The position numbers and the translations under genes were made by a program. From positions 434,001 through 498,000 of the forward strand of contig NZ_UFSM01000001.1 of the NCBI RefSeq assembly GCF_900445235.1: a stretch of DNA of 64,000 nucleotides. The letters are read 5' to 3'. Shown here piece after piece: positions 52,859-61,420 of this stretch. The notes under the pieces were generated by a model. It ran no database searches. It worked only from the letters and a program-made list of their open reading frames with translations, and was not told the origin of the DNA. How positions within the stretch are numbered: position 1 is the first letter of the stretch; each line of letters starts with the position of its first letter. This DNA comes from Aminobacter aminovorans (GTDB taxonomy: Bacteria > Pseudomonadota > Alphaproteobacteria > Rhizobiales > Rhizobiaceae).

Positions 52859-53479
52859 TTATTTCACGATGACCTTGGCGCCGACTTCGACGCGATTGTA
52901 GAGGTCGATAATGTCCTGGTTCATCAGGCGGATGCAGCCCGAGGACATGGCCTTGCCGATGGAGCTCCATTCCGGCGTGCCATGCAGGCGGTAACCGGAA
53001 TCGCCACCCTTGTTGAAGAGATAGAGGGCGCGGGCGCCGAGCGCGTTCTTGGGGCCGCCGGGCATGCCGCCCGACCACTTGGCGAGCTCGGGCTGGCGCT
53101 TGATCATTGCGGGGGGCGGCGTCCACACCGGCCATTCGCGCTTGACCGCGATCCGGGCCGTGCCCTGCCACTCGAAACCTTCGCGGCCGACGCCGATGCC
53201 GTAACGCACGGCCTTGCCTTCGGGCTGGACGAGGTAGAGGAACTTCTGCGCGGTATCGACAACGATGGTGCCGGGCTGCTCGTCGGTCTCGTAGCGCACG
53301 ATCTGGCGATGGAACTGGCGCGGGACCTTGCTGATCGGAATCGTCGGCAGCTGGTAGCCGGCATCGACGCGACCGCCATAGTCGTTGGAGAACATGCGCG
53401 ACACGCCGTCGGTCGAACAGCCCGCCAGAGCGGTGGTCAGCGCCAGGGCGGCGACAATGGCAAGAGACTTCAATTGCAT
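52859..53479 (-). CDS. L,D-transpeptidase lipoprotein (YkuD domain)
   Basis: The 206-residue product has a lipoprotein signal (LALTTALAGC, Cys near residue 20) and a YkuD domain from about residue 70 (TIVVDTAQKFLYLVQPEGKA). The catalytic block is HGTPEWSSIGKAMSSGCIRL near residues 166-185, with His and Cys in place (S-S-G-C form). Such enzymes make 3-3 cross-links in peptidoglycan or attach lipoproteins. It is convergent with nifU and shares its terminator. No other gene overlaps it. Confidence 0.9.
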   Translation of the reverse strand: MQLKSLAIVAALALTTALAGCSTDGVSRMFSNDYGGRVDAGYQLPTIPISKVPRQFHRQIVRYETDEQPGTIVVDTAQKFLYLVQPEGKAVRYGIGVGREGFEWQGTARIAVKREWPVWTPPPAMIKRQPELAKWSGGMPGGPKNALGARALYLFNKGGDSGYRLHGTPEWSSIGKAMSSGCIRLMNQDIIDLYNRVEVGAKVIVK

Positions 53480-53739
53480 CTAGGGGTTCCCAAGCAAGAG
53501 CGCATCCGGACCGATTCGGCCTCATTTTGGCCACCATTCTTACCGGGCAGGCGTTTTGCTTGCCAAGCCTCGCGTGCCGGTTAAGCCGCCCCCGGGTTAA
53601 CGTAAGGGACGGGTTATGGCATTTCGGCAACACGCATCGCGGGAAAATCCAACAGATTCAACGACAGGCCGCAATGATGCAACCTGTAGCTATTTGCGGA
53701 CGCGTGGCGGGAGCGTGGCTGGAATAATCCAGCTGACGG

Positions 53740-53754
53740 GTTCAAAACGTGAAC
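53740..53754. promoter_or_regulatory. SOS-like dyad before mmcB
   Basis: GTTC-AAAACGT-GAAC lies 21 bases before the mmcB start. Spacing equals the alphaproteobacterial LexA site (GTTC-N7-GTTC), but the second half is inverted. It may be a LexA variant or another palindromic operator. Confidence 0.35.
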
Positions 53755-53775
53755 AAATGATGCGATGATTGGTCC

Positions 53776-54276
53776 ATGCCGATCATTTCACCTCTTGCTT
53801 CCAACCCTCTCATCGATGGTCGCCAGTCCGAGCGGGCCATGCTGGTGCGCCGCGGCGTGCAGCGTCTGCTGATGCAGATGGGCGCCCATGTGCTGCCCGA
53901 ACTGTCGCTGGCGACGGGCCGCCGCGCCGACCTCGTGGCGCTGACGCGCCAGGGCGACATCTGGATCATCGAGATCAAGTCGTCGATCGAGGACTTCCGC
54001 GTCGACCGCAAATGGCCCGACTACCGGCTGCATTCCGACCGCTTCTTCTTCGCCACCCATCCCGAGGTGCCGGCCGGGATCTTTCCCGATGAATGCGGCT
54101 TCATCCTGTCGGACGGCTATGGCGCGGAGATCATGCGCGACGCGCCCGAGCACAGGATGGTGGCAGCGACACGCAAGGCGCTGATGCTGCGCATCGCCCG
54201 CGCCGGCGCTGCCCGCCTGCTGGCGGCGGAACTGGCCGGCGTTTCGGTGCCGGCGCTGGAGGGGGAAAGCGAGTGA
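53776..54276 (+). CDS. mmcB: MmcB family DNA repair protein
   Basis: The 166-residue product has a PD-(D/E)XK-like core: GRRADLVALTRQGDIWIIEI followed by KSSIEDFRVD, with Asp, Glu and Lys in place. This matches MmcB, a nuclease-like protein needed for mitomycin C resistance and SOS-dependent mutagenesis in alphaproteobacteria. The stop is followed by a short tandem repeat. A GTTC/GAAC dyad precedes it. Confidence 0.86.
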   Translation: MPIISPLASNPLIDGRQSERAMLVRRGVQRLLMQMGAHVLPELSLATGRRADLVALTRQGDIWIIEIKSSIEDFRVDRKWPDYRLHSDRFFFATHPEVPAGIFPDECGFILSDGYGAEIMRDAPEHRMVAATRKALMLRIARAGAARLLAAELAGVSVPALEGESE

Positions 54277-54303
54277 TAGGTGAGTAGGGAGATCGGTTTC
54301 GGG

Positions 54304-54345
54304 CCTTACTATTCCTTACTCCCTTACTCCCTTACTCCCCTATTC
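54304..54345. repeat. 8-bp tandem repeat (CCTTACTC)n
   Basis: The unit CCTTACTC occurs three times in tandem (54314-54337), followed by CCCTATTC and preceded by CCTTACTA. It lies between mmcB and actR. It is likely a small variable-number repeat. Confidence 0.8.
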
Positions 54346-54355
54346 CCTTGTCTGC

Positions 54356-54916
54356 TTACCGCGGCGCCCGCTTGGCGAGGATGCGCTGGAGCGTGCGGCG
54401 GTGCATGTTGAGACGGCGCGCGGTTTCGGAGACGTTGCGCTCGCACATCTCGTAGACGCGCTGGATGTGCTCCCAGCGGACGCGATCGGCCGACATCGGA
54501 TTTTCCGGGGGTGCCGCGCGCTCTCCGGAAGAATTGGTCAGCGCGGCATAAACGTCGTCGGCATCGGCCGGCTTGGACAAATAGTCGATGGCGCCCAGCT
54601 TCACGGCGGTGACGGCAGTGGCGATGTTGCCATAACCGGTCAGGATGACGGTGCGGGTGTCCTCGCGGCGCTCTCGGATGGCCGACACAACATCGAGACC
54701 GTTGCCATCGCCCAGCCGCATGTCGACAACGGCGTAAGCCGGCGGATTCGAGCGCACCTTGGCGACCGCTTCCTCGACGCTTTCGGCGGTATCGACGGCA
54801 AAGCCGCGGCTTTCCATGGCGCGGGCCAGACGGGTCAGGAAGGGCTTGTCGTCATCGACGAGCAGCAGTGAGTGGTCTTCGCCCGGCAACCCGGATGCAA
54901 TGTCCTGGGTGGTCAT
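54356..54916 (-). CDS. actR: Redox response regulator ActR/RegA
   Basis: The 186-residue product has a receiver domain (LLLVDDDKPFLTRLARAMES, VVDMRLGDGNGLDVV with the phospho-Asp, GAIDYLSKPADADDV) and a short C-terminal Fis-type HTH, NVSETARRLNMHRRTLQRIL. This is the RegA/ActR architecture, which controls redox, acid tolerance, carbon and nitrogen genes. ATG 54916 follows the family start. It lies 164 bases downstream of actS on the same strand. Confidence 0.94.
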   Translation of the reverse strand: MTTQDIASGLPGEDHSLLLVDDDKPFLTRLARAMESRGFAVDTAESVEEAVAKVRSNPPAYAVVDMRLGDGNGLDVVSAIRERREDTRTVILTGYGNIATAVTAVKLGAIDYLSKPADADDVYAALTNSSGERAAPPENPMSADRVRWEHIQRVYEMCERNVSETARRLNMHRRTLQRILAKRAPR

Positions 54917-55080
54917 CGCCTTTGATCCTTTTTGTCGTTGATCCCAGTCGTTCTTATCGTTTTTCCATGCAGATATAGGTGCAAAGCGCCGATGTCCAAT
55001 GGCGGGACCCTTCCTGCGACGATCGCAACCGTTTTGCCGCAAGGGCTCCAGCGCTCTGGAGCACCCGTCGCGGCCTCCGT

Positions 55081-56406
55081 TCAGGCGGTGTCGAACATCG
55101 TCGTGCCGGCCGGCAGCCGGCTCAGGAAGGCGGCGCGTGGCCAGGAGATTTCGACCACTGCGCCCTCGCCAGGGCCGCTCGAATTGGTGAAGCTGATCTC
55201 CGCACCCGATCGCTCGAGCAACGTCTTGGCAATGAACAGGCCGAGCCCCAGGCCGCCGCCGGGTTCGGCACCCTGGCGGGTCGACATGTAGGGTTCGCCG
55301 ATGCGGTCGATGATCTCCGGCGGGAAGCCGGGACCGTCATCCATGATAACGAAGCTGACGTCCTCGTCGTCCCAGCTCCAGCGGATGGTGACGCGGCTGC
55401 GGGCGAAATCGACGGCGTTCTCGACCAGATTGCCGAGGCCGTAGATGACGCCCGGATTGCGGTGGCCGACCGGCTCGGGACCGATGCGATCACCGGGGTC
55501 GAGCTTGATCGAAATGCCGAAATCGCGATGCGGGGCAATGACCTCCTCGACCAGCGAGGTCAAAGGCAGCCGGGCAAGATGCTCCTCGCCCTCCGACGAC
55601 AGGCTGGTGAGGCGTTTCAGGATTTCGCGGCAGCGCTCGCTCTGGCTGCGCAGCAGCGTGACGTCCTCGCCGAATTTCGGATCGTTGCCGAGGGCACGCT
55701 CCATCTCCTTGGCGACGAGCGTGATCGTGGCAAGCGGCGTGCCGAGCTCATGGGCGGCGGCGGCGGCGAGGCCGTCGAGCGCCGACAGATGCTGCTCGCG
55801 CTGCAGCACCAGCTCGGTGGCGGCAAGGGCATTGGCGAGCAGTCGCGCCTCGTCGGCGACGCGGAAGGCATACATGGCGGTGAAGGCGATCGAGCAGACG
55901 ACGGCGATCCAGATGCCGGCTGTGTAGATGAAGGGCATGGCCAGCACGATGCCGTCATACCAGGGCAGCGGCAGGTGGAAGAAGGCGAGCAGGCTGACCA
56001 TAACGATGACCACGACCGCCAGCATGGCGGTCAACCGCAGCGGCAGCGACGTCGCCGAAATGACGACCGGCACCGTCATCAACAGCGAGAAGGGATTGGT
56101 CAGTCCGCCGGTCATGAACAGCAGCCCGGCCAGTTGCAGGCTGTCGAAGGTGAGGATGCCGAAAGCGGCGAAGGGGTTGAGCCGGTGCGCCGCCGGATAG
56201 CGGAAGGCGAGGAACAGGTTGAGCCAGGCGGAGCTGGCGATGAGCGCGAAACACAGGCTGACCGGCAGCGGAAATTCGAGCCAGTAGGCGACGACGACGA
56301 CGGTAAAGCTCTGGCCGACGATGGCGAGCCAACGCAGGCGGATCAGCGTGTTGAGCCGGAGCCGGTGGCTCTGCTGGAGGTCGGGGGCGCGCATCAGTGA
56401 GTTCAT
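55081..56406 (-). CDS. actS: Redox sensor histidine kinase ActS/RegB
   Basis: The 441-residue product has six N-terminal helices with the quinone-binding motif GGLTNPF, then a kinase core: H box AAAAHELGTPLATI, Cys in SERCREILKRLT (the redox-active Cys position), N box NLVENAVDFA, and DDGPGFP/GGLGLGLF. It senses the respiratory quinone pool and phosphorylates ActR. I used ATG 56406; further upstream frames are repeat sequence. It is in operon order before actR. Confidence 0.94.
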   Translation of the reverse strand: MNSLMRAPDLQQSHRLRLNTLIRLRWLAIVGQSFTVVVVAYWLEFPLPVSLCFALIASSAWLNLFLAFRYPAAHRLNPFAAFGILTFDSLQLAGLLFMTGGLTNPFSLLMTVPVVISATSLPLRLTAMLAVVVIVMVSLLAFFHLPLPWYDGIVLAMPFIYTAGIWIAVVCSIAFTAMYAFRVADEARLLANALAATELVLQREQHLSALDGLAAAAAHELGTPLATITLVAKEMERALGNDPKFGEDVTLLRSQSERCREILKRLTSLSSEGEEHLARLPLTSLVEEVIAPHRDFGISIKLDPGDRIGPEPVGHRNPGVIYGLGNLVENAVDFARSRVTIRWSWDDEDVSFVIMDDGPGFPPEIIDRIGEPYMSTRQGAEPGGGLGLGLFIAKTLLERSGAEISFTNSSGPGEGAVVEISWPRAAFLSRLPAGTTMFDTA

Positions 56407-56460
56407 GCCAGCTATATGCGCTGCAAGGCGCGCCCGCGCCAAGCCCTGGCTTGTCGTTTG

Positions 56461-56507
56461 AGCATGATCATGTCCGAAAACCGGTATCCACTTTTCGGGA
56501 TCATGCT
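56461..56507. repeat. 47-bp dispersed imperfect palindrome, copy B
   Basis: This copy starts AGCATGATCATGTCCGAAAA and ends TTTTCGGGATCATGCT. It lies between actS and hrpB. It differs from copy A at only a few central bases. Confidence 0.85.
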
Positions 56508-56518
56508 TCAGTTGCTTG

Positions 56519-56584
56519 AGCCTGATCCCGGCCAAAAACCGGCATCCGCTTTTCGCTACGCCGACCTTCGGTTCGGGATCATGT
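56519..56584. repeat. Degenerate, interrupted copy of the dispersed palindrome
   Basis: AGCCTGATCCCGGCCAAAAA and the following ACCGGCATCCGCTTTTCG resemble the left and centre of copy B. About 19 extra bases then separate these from GGGATCATG near 56576-56584. It abuts the hrpB stop. Confidence 0.65.
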
Positions 56585-56585
56585 T

Positions 56586-59048
56586 TCAGGTACCGCGCGG
56601 CTTGGCGCGGGCGGTCGCCTGCGCCTCCAGCGGGTTGTCGGGCCAGACATGCCGGGGGTAGCGGCCGCGCATGTCGGAGCGCACATCGGCCCAGGAGCCG
56701 CGCCAGAACCCGGGCAGGTCGCGCGTCGTCTGGATCGGCCGGTGCGCCGGCGACAAGAGCTCGAGCGTCAGCGGCACCGTGCCGCCGGCGATCGAGGGAT
56801 GCTTGTCCATGCCGAACAGTTCCTGCACCCGCACCGCAAGGACCGGCCATTCGCCGTCATAGCGGATCGGCACGTGGCTGCCCGAGGGCGCACTGAAATG
56901 GGTCGGCGCGAGCGAGCCGATCTTGCGCTGCAGGTCATGGGGGACGAGCGACAGAAGGGCATCGTGAAGCACGCCGGTGCCGACGCGGGCAAAGGACGCT
57001 TCGCCGCGCAGGAAGGGCAGCAGCCAATCCTCAAGGCTGTCGAGCAGTGCCCCGTCGGACATGTCGGGCCAGGGATCGCCCAGGCCGCGATGCAGCCAGG
57101 TGAGGCGCTGGCGCAGCGTCTCGGCCTCCTTGCCCCAGTCGAGCAGGCCAAGGCCGTGAGCGCGCAAGGCCTGAAGGATGGCGCGGTCGGCTTCTTCGCC
57201 CTTGGGCGCCGGCAGCATGCGTTCGGACAGGGTGACTGAGCCGATGCGGACGGTTTCACGAACACGGACGGAACGCTTTTCCCTATCGAAACTGACCTCG
57301 CTCTTCCGCTCAAGATGCGAGCCGAGGACAGTGCGGATGTCGGCCTCGGAGACTGCGGCGGCAGACGAGATGCGGGCGTTCTGCGCCTTGCCCTGCAGAT
57401 CGGCGACGACGAGATATTGTTCGCCGGCGAGCGGATCGGCGGCGTCGACGGCAGCACCACTGCCATTGGCCAGCACGAAGCGGCCGCGCTCGCCGCGCGC
57501 CTTGGCGACACGATCGGGCCAGGCGAAGAGCAGAAGGACGCCAGGGGTGGGTGCATCATCTGACGGCTGCCCGGCAGTGCCTGCCTGCCGCGCCAGCCGC
57601 TCCGCCAGCTGCCGCGCCGCATTGGCGCGGGGCGAACGCTCGTTGCGGAAGCGCTGCAGGCGGCGTTCGAGATCGGCGCTGTCGCCGCCGAGACCGCGCT
57701 CGGTCATCAGCACGGCAAGCTGCGCTGCCTCAAGCGCCGCGCCTTGACGCGCCGCTTCGGCGACCATGTGGGCGAGCCGAACCGGCAGCGCCAGCTTACG
57801 CATCGCCTGGCCGGACGCCGTCAGGCGGCCATCGGCGTCGATGGCTTCGAGCTCGACGAGAAGCGCCTTCGCCTCGGCCAAAGCGGGCGCCGGCGGAGGG
57901 TCGAGGAAGGCGAGCGTCGTCGGGTCGGCGACGCCGAAGGCGGCGCAATCGAGCAGGAAGCCGGAGAGATCGGCCTCGAGGATTTCGGGCGGCGAGAAGG
58001 CCGGCAGTGCCGCCGTCTGCTCGGCACGCCACAGGCGCACGGCGACACCCGGGCTGGTGCGACCAGCACGGCCGGCACGCTGGTCGGCGGCGGCGCGCGA
58101 GGCGCGCACCGTCTCAAGCCGGGTCAGGCCGCTCGCCGGCTCGTATTTCGGCAGCCGCGACAGGCCGGAATCGATGACGACACGGACGCCGTCAATGGTG
58201 ATCGAGGTCTCGGCGATTGCGGTCGCCAGCACCACCTTGCGGCGGCCTGCCGGCGCTGGCTTGATCGCCGCGTCCTGGGCCTTGCCGTCGAGCATGCCAT
58301 AGAGCGGCACGATGTCGACATCCGCGCCGACACGGCCATCGAGGCGCTCGGCGGTGCGCTCTATCTCGCGCTGGCCAGGCAGGAAGGCAAGCACGCTGCC
58401 CGGTTCGTCGGCGAGCGCGTCACGGATCGCCTTGGCCATGGCGTCCTCGATGGCAACGCCCGCCGGGCGCTCGTCATAACGGATGTCGACCGGGAAACTG
58501 CGGCCCTGGCTTTCGATCACCTCGGCGCCGTCGAGCAGCTTCGAGACGCGGGCACCGTCGAGCGTCGCCGACATAACGATCAGCCGGAGATCGGGGCGCA
58601 GCGCGCCCTGCACGTCGAGCGCCAGCGCGAGGCCGAAATCGCCGTCGAGCGAACGCTCGTGGAACTCGTCGAACAAGACGGCGGCGACACCCGGCAGCTC
58701 GGGATCCTCGAGGATCATGCGGGCGAGCACCCCCTCGGTGACGACAAGGATTCTCGTCTTCGCGCTGACTTTGTTTTCCATGCGCATGGCGTAGCCGACT
58801 GTGCCACCCGGCTCCTCACCGAGCAGCGAAGCCATGCGGCGGGCGGCGGCGCGGGCAGCTAGCCGCCGCGGCTCGAGCAGCACGACCTTACCATCACCAC
58901 GCCAGGGCGCAGCGAGCAGCGCCAGCGGCACCAGCGTGGTCTTGCCGGCGCCGGGAGGTGCTACCAGCACGGCGCTATTGCCGGCCGCAAGCGCTTCGGC
59001 AAGTTGCGGCAGTACCGCCATCACCGGCAGGTTGGGGAGCTTGATCAT
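56586..59048 (-). CDS. hrpB: ATP-dependent helicase HrpB
   Basis: The 820-residue product is a DExH helicase: VAPPGAGKTTLVPLALLAAP (motif I), LFDEFHERSLDGDFGLALAL (DEFH, motif II), VMSATLDG (motif III) and ADQRAGRAGRTSPGVAVRLW (motif VI). It then has the HA2-like and HrpB C-terminal domains (SAPSGSHVPIRYDGEWPVLA). HrpB family members act on RNA or nucleoprotein; the exact bacterial substrate is unclear. Start and length are typical. Confidence 0.94.
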   Translation of the reverse strand: MIKLPNLPVMAVLPQLAEALAAGNSAVLVAPPGAGKTTLVPLALLAAPWRGDGKVVLLEPRRLAARAAARRMASLLGEEPGGTVGYAMRMENKVSAKTRILVVTEGVLARMILEDPELPGVAAVLFDEFHERSLDGDFGLALALDVQGALRPDLRLIVMSATLDGARVSKLLDGAEVIESQGRSFPVDIRYDERPAGVAIEDAMAKAIRDALADEPGSVLAFLPGQREIERTAERLDGRVGADVDIVPLYGMLDGKAQDAAIKPAPAGRRKVVLATAIAETSITIDGVRVVIDSGLSRLPKYEPASGLTRLETVRASRAAADQRAGRAGRTSPGVAVRLWRAEQTAALPAFSPPEILEADLSGFLLDCAAFGVADPTTLAFLDPPPAPALAEAKALLVELEAIDADGRLTASGQAMRKLALPVRLAHMVAEAARQGAALEAAQLAVLMTERGLGGDSADLERRLQRFRNERSPRANAARQLAERLARQAGTAGQPSDDAPTPGVLLLFAWPDRVAKARGERGRFVLANGSGAAVDAADPLAGEQYLVVADLQGKAQNARISSAAAVSEADIRTVLGSHLERKSEVSFDREKRSVRVRETVRIGSVTLSERMLPAPKGEEADRAILQALRAHGLGLLDWGKEAETLRQRLTWLHRGLGDPWPDMSDGALLDSLEDWLLPFLRGEASFARVGTGVLHDALLSLVPHDLQRKIGSLAPTHFSAPSGSHVPIRYDGEWPVLAVRVQELFGMDKHPSIAGGTVPLTLELLSPAHRPIQTTRDLPGFWRGSWADVRSDMRGRYPRHVWPDNPLEAQATARAKPRGT

Positions 59049-59286
59049 CGGTTACGTTCCGGCCTTTGGCGCCGCATGCGCGGCAGGCCGGGCAATATCA
59101 GGCAGGAGCGGGGCGAGGCAACATCGCAACACTCCGAAAAGGTGGCGCAAGGACCTGGCCGACACTTGCGCGAAATGAAGCCGGCTCATCACAGACGGTC
59201 GCCAAGAGTGATCGGCCCCGCCCTTGCTTCGCCGGAATGAAGCGTAGCGTGACGCTTTGGTGACGGTCTTACGACAGGAGGGGCCC

Positions 59287-60009
59287 GTGGCAGAATTTGC
59301 GCATCCGATACTTGCCGGCGCAACGCCGGATCCGCGGCGGAGCGGCCAGATCCGGTTTCTCGTGGTGGCGCTGGCGCTCGTCGGCGCCGTCACCACCGCT
59401 GCGGCACTTGCGGTGATCGTTGCGCCCGGCATCCGTCACCTGTTGCTCATGGAAGACGGTATCGTCGAGACGGGGACGGTGCTCTTCCTGGCTGCCGCCG
59501 TGTTTGGCGCCGCGGCTTCGACGCTGCGACGTGGTCCCAGGATTACGGTCGTGCTTGCCGGCCTGATCGGGTTTGCCGAGCTGCTCGACGAGACCAGCTT
59601 CGGCGCCCGCCTGTTCGGCTTCCAGCCACTGGGGCTTTATGGCGGCGGACAACTCGACGGTTTCCACGACCTCCTGATCCTTGCTTACCGCATGTTGCGC
59701 GATGTCAGCCACGGCCTCGCCTGGCTTCTGGTCGCTCTGATACTCGCGCTGTCAGCAGGGCTGGTGTTGCTCGCCTTGCGCCACATCAGGCAAGGCATGG
59801 CGGGGACAACGACATGGCCGTCGGGCCATGCGCTGCTCCTTCTGCATGTCGGCTTCATCGGGCTGGCGCAGGCGATCGACATCGCAGCCTCATCACGCGC
59901 GCTCGCCGCCGTCGAGGAAGTGCTGGAGATGAACGCCGCGATGTTGCTGGCGGCTTATGTCGTGCAGGTGGGATGGCCGAACGCCGCTCGGCGAAGTGGC
60001 GTGCGCTGA
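59287..60009 (+). CDS. Polytopic membrane protein of unknown function
   Basis: The 240-residue product has about seven hydrophobic segments (FLVVALALVGAVTTAAALAV, VLFLAAAVFGAAASTL, GLAWLLVALILALSAGLVLL). Conserved polar residues occur between helices (MEDGIVETGT, FAELLDETSFGARLFG). GTG 59287 follows a strong AGGAGGGG site and was preferred over an upstream ATG. It is convergent with the Gfo/Idh/MocA gene. I do not recognise a named family. Confidence 0.65.
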   Translation: MAEFAHPILAGATPDPRRSGQIRFLVVALALVGAVTTAAALAVIVAPGIRHLLLMEDGIVETGTVLFLAAAVFGAAASTLRRGPRITVVLAGLIGFAELLDETSFGARLFGFQPLGLYGGGQLDGFHDLLILAYRMLRDVSHGLAWLLVALILALSAGLVLLALRHIRQGMAGTTTWPSGHALLLLHVGFIGLAQAIDIAASSRALAAVEEVLEMNAAMLLAAYVVQVGWPNAARRSGVR

Positions 60010-60024
60010 AAAAGGCCCCTCTCC

Positions 60025-60043
60025 GTCACGGCTTTGCCGTGAC
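60025..60043. terminator. Hairpin after the unknown membrane protein gene
   Basis: GTCACGGC-TTT-GCCGTGAC is a perfect 8-bp stem with a three-base loop, 15 bases after the membrane-protein stop. It belongs to a C/G-rich repeat resembling those elsewhere in the window. It has no long T tract. Confidence 0.5.
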
Positions 60044-60072
60044 ACCTCTCCCACGGTGTGGGGCGAGGAACC

Positions 60073-60090
60073 CAAGTCTTGAGAGACTTG
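60073..60090. terminator. Hairpin before the Gfo/Idh/MocA stop (minus strand)
   Basis: CAAGTCT-TGAG-AGACTTG is a perfect 7-bp stem just outside the minus-strand gene's stop codon. Its place between convergent genes suggests a terminator role. Confidence 0.5.
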
Positions 60091-60091
60091 C

Positions 60092-61201
60092 CTACCTTAC
60101 CTTCACCCACTTCTGCTCGGCAAAGGACTGCGCCATGGCGTGCACCGTGCGCTCGATCTCAAGGCCCTCGTCGAAGTCGATGACACGCGCCGGCTGACCG
60201 GCGATGCGGGCGAGCAGTTCGCGGCATTCGATGGTCTTGAGGTCGTTGAAACCGAGGCCATGGCCGGGGGCTGGGATGAACTTGCCGTAGGGCTCATGGA
60301 CGGGGGCGGCGAGGATGGTGCGGTAACCTTGCTCGGTCGGGCGGTCCGAGGTGACATAAAGCTGGATTTCGTTGAAGCGCTCCTGATCGAAGACGATGGA
60401 GCCCTTGGAACCGAAGATCTGGACCTGGATGCGGCCCTTGCGCCCCCAGGCGGAACGGTTGACCAGCAGCGTGCCGGGAACGCGGTTTTCGAGATGGATC
60501 AGGCTGGAGGCGATGTCATAGGTCTCGACCGCTCGGCGGCCGCCGCCGGCGACCTGGCGATCTGCATAGGGCTTGGCCATGTCGCACATGACGCGGCCGA
60601 CGCGGCCGAACAGGGCTGATATCAGCGACAGCGGGTGGACGGCGAAATCGTCGAGCGCGCCGTAGCCTGACTTGGCCTCGTGTTTCCAGAAGAACGGCGC
60701 TTCGGGATCGGCCATGAAGTCCTCGTCCATCTCGACGCGGAGATGGTTGACGTCGCCGATTATCTTTTCGTCGAGCAGTTGCCTGATGTGACGGATGGCC
60801 GGGCTCTGGATGTAGTTGTAGCCGAGCACGGCTACCTTGCCCGATTTGCGGGCAGCCGCGGCCATGGCTTCAGCCTCTGCCAATGTCGGCGCCATCGGCT
60901 TTTCGCACCACAGATGCTTGCCGGCTTCGAGGATGGCGATGGCCATCTCCGGATGGAACTGGTTAGGCGTGGTCAGCGAGACGATGTCGACCTCCGGATC
61001 GGCGACGACGGCGCGCCAGTCGCCCGACGACTTTTCGAAACCGAGTTCGGAAGCGCGCTGGGCAGCGAGGTCGGCATTGGCCTCGCCGAGATGGACGAGC
61101 CTGACCTTGTCGACGTCGCCGAACACCGTGCGCACCGAATTCCACGCCAGCGCATGGCACTTGCCCATGAAGCCGGTTCCGATAAGACCTACGCCTGTCA
61201 C
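60092..61201 (-). CDS. Gfo/Idh/MocA family sugar/polyol dehydrogenase
   Basis: The 369-residue product has the Rossmann start VGLIGTGFMGKCHALAWNSV, the EKP motif (KHLWCEKPMAPTLAEAEAMA) and the GALDDFAVHPLSLISALFGR and PGHGLGFNDLKTIECRELLA blocks, typical of NAD-dependent inositol/sugar dehydrogenases. A GTG at 61201, with GGGAGAG upstream, starts it better than an ATG 12 codons further out. It is divergent from an RpiR-type regulator, which probably controls it. The substrate is unknown; inositol derivatives or sugars are plausible. Confidence 0.85.
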   Translation of the reverse strand: MTGVGLIGTGFMGKCHALAWNSVRTVFGDVDKVRLVHLGEANADLAAQRASELGFEKSSGDWRAVVADPEVDIVSLTTPNQFHPEMAIAILEAGKHLWCEKPMAPTLAEAEAMAAAARKSGKVAVLGYNYIQSPAIRHIRQLLDEKIIGDVNHLRVEMDEDFMADPEAPFFWKHEAKSGYGALDDFAVHPLSLISALFGRVGRVMCDMAKPYADRQVAGGGRRAVETYDIASSLIHLENRVPGTLLVNRSAWGRKGRIQVQIFGSKGSIVFDQERFNEIQLYVTSDRPTEQGYRTILAAPVHEPYGKFIPAPGHGLGFNDLKTIECRELLARIAGQPARVIDFDEGLEIERTVHAMAQSFAEQKWVKVR

Positions 61202-61269
61202 TTCACGCTCTCCCGGTTTATAGAGCTCGCATTCCAAAGGCTCGGAACGGGCTCAAGCTTTCTTGCCGG

Positions 61270-61316
61270 AGCATGATCTTGTCCAAAAACCGGTTCCCAT
61301 TTTTCGGGATCATGCT
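61270..61316. repeat. 47-bp dispersed imperfect palindrome, copy C
   Basis: This copy starts AGCATGATCTTGTCCAAAAA and ends TTTTCGGGATCATGCT. It lies in the divergent gap between the dehydrogenase and RpiR genes. Thus it may separate their promoters. Confidence 0.85.
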
Positions 61317-61352
61317 CATGGCGGATTGAATAGTCGAATTTTGGCTAAAATG

Positions 61353-61365
61353 GAACATACAGTTC
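61353..61365. promoter_or_regulatory. Candidate RpiR operator
   Basis: GAAC-N5-GTTC (61353-61365) sits in an AT-rich part of the divergent gap (AAATGGAACATACAGTTCAT). It resembles the paired GGAA/TTCC sites of RpiR/IolR-type regulators, but the spacing is not identical. It is about 55 bases before the regulator start. Confidence 0.4.
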
Positions 61366-61420
61366 ATTTTATTTGGACAGCCCGCAGTGGCGGCGTTATG
61401 GTGGAATAGGCGGAGGCGGA

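Noticed and set aside
52785..53633. 282-codon minus-strand frame overlapping the L,D-transpeptidase
   Set aside because: Arg-rich shadow in another frame; the lipoprotein signal and YkuD motif define the real frame.
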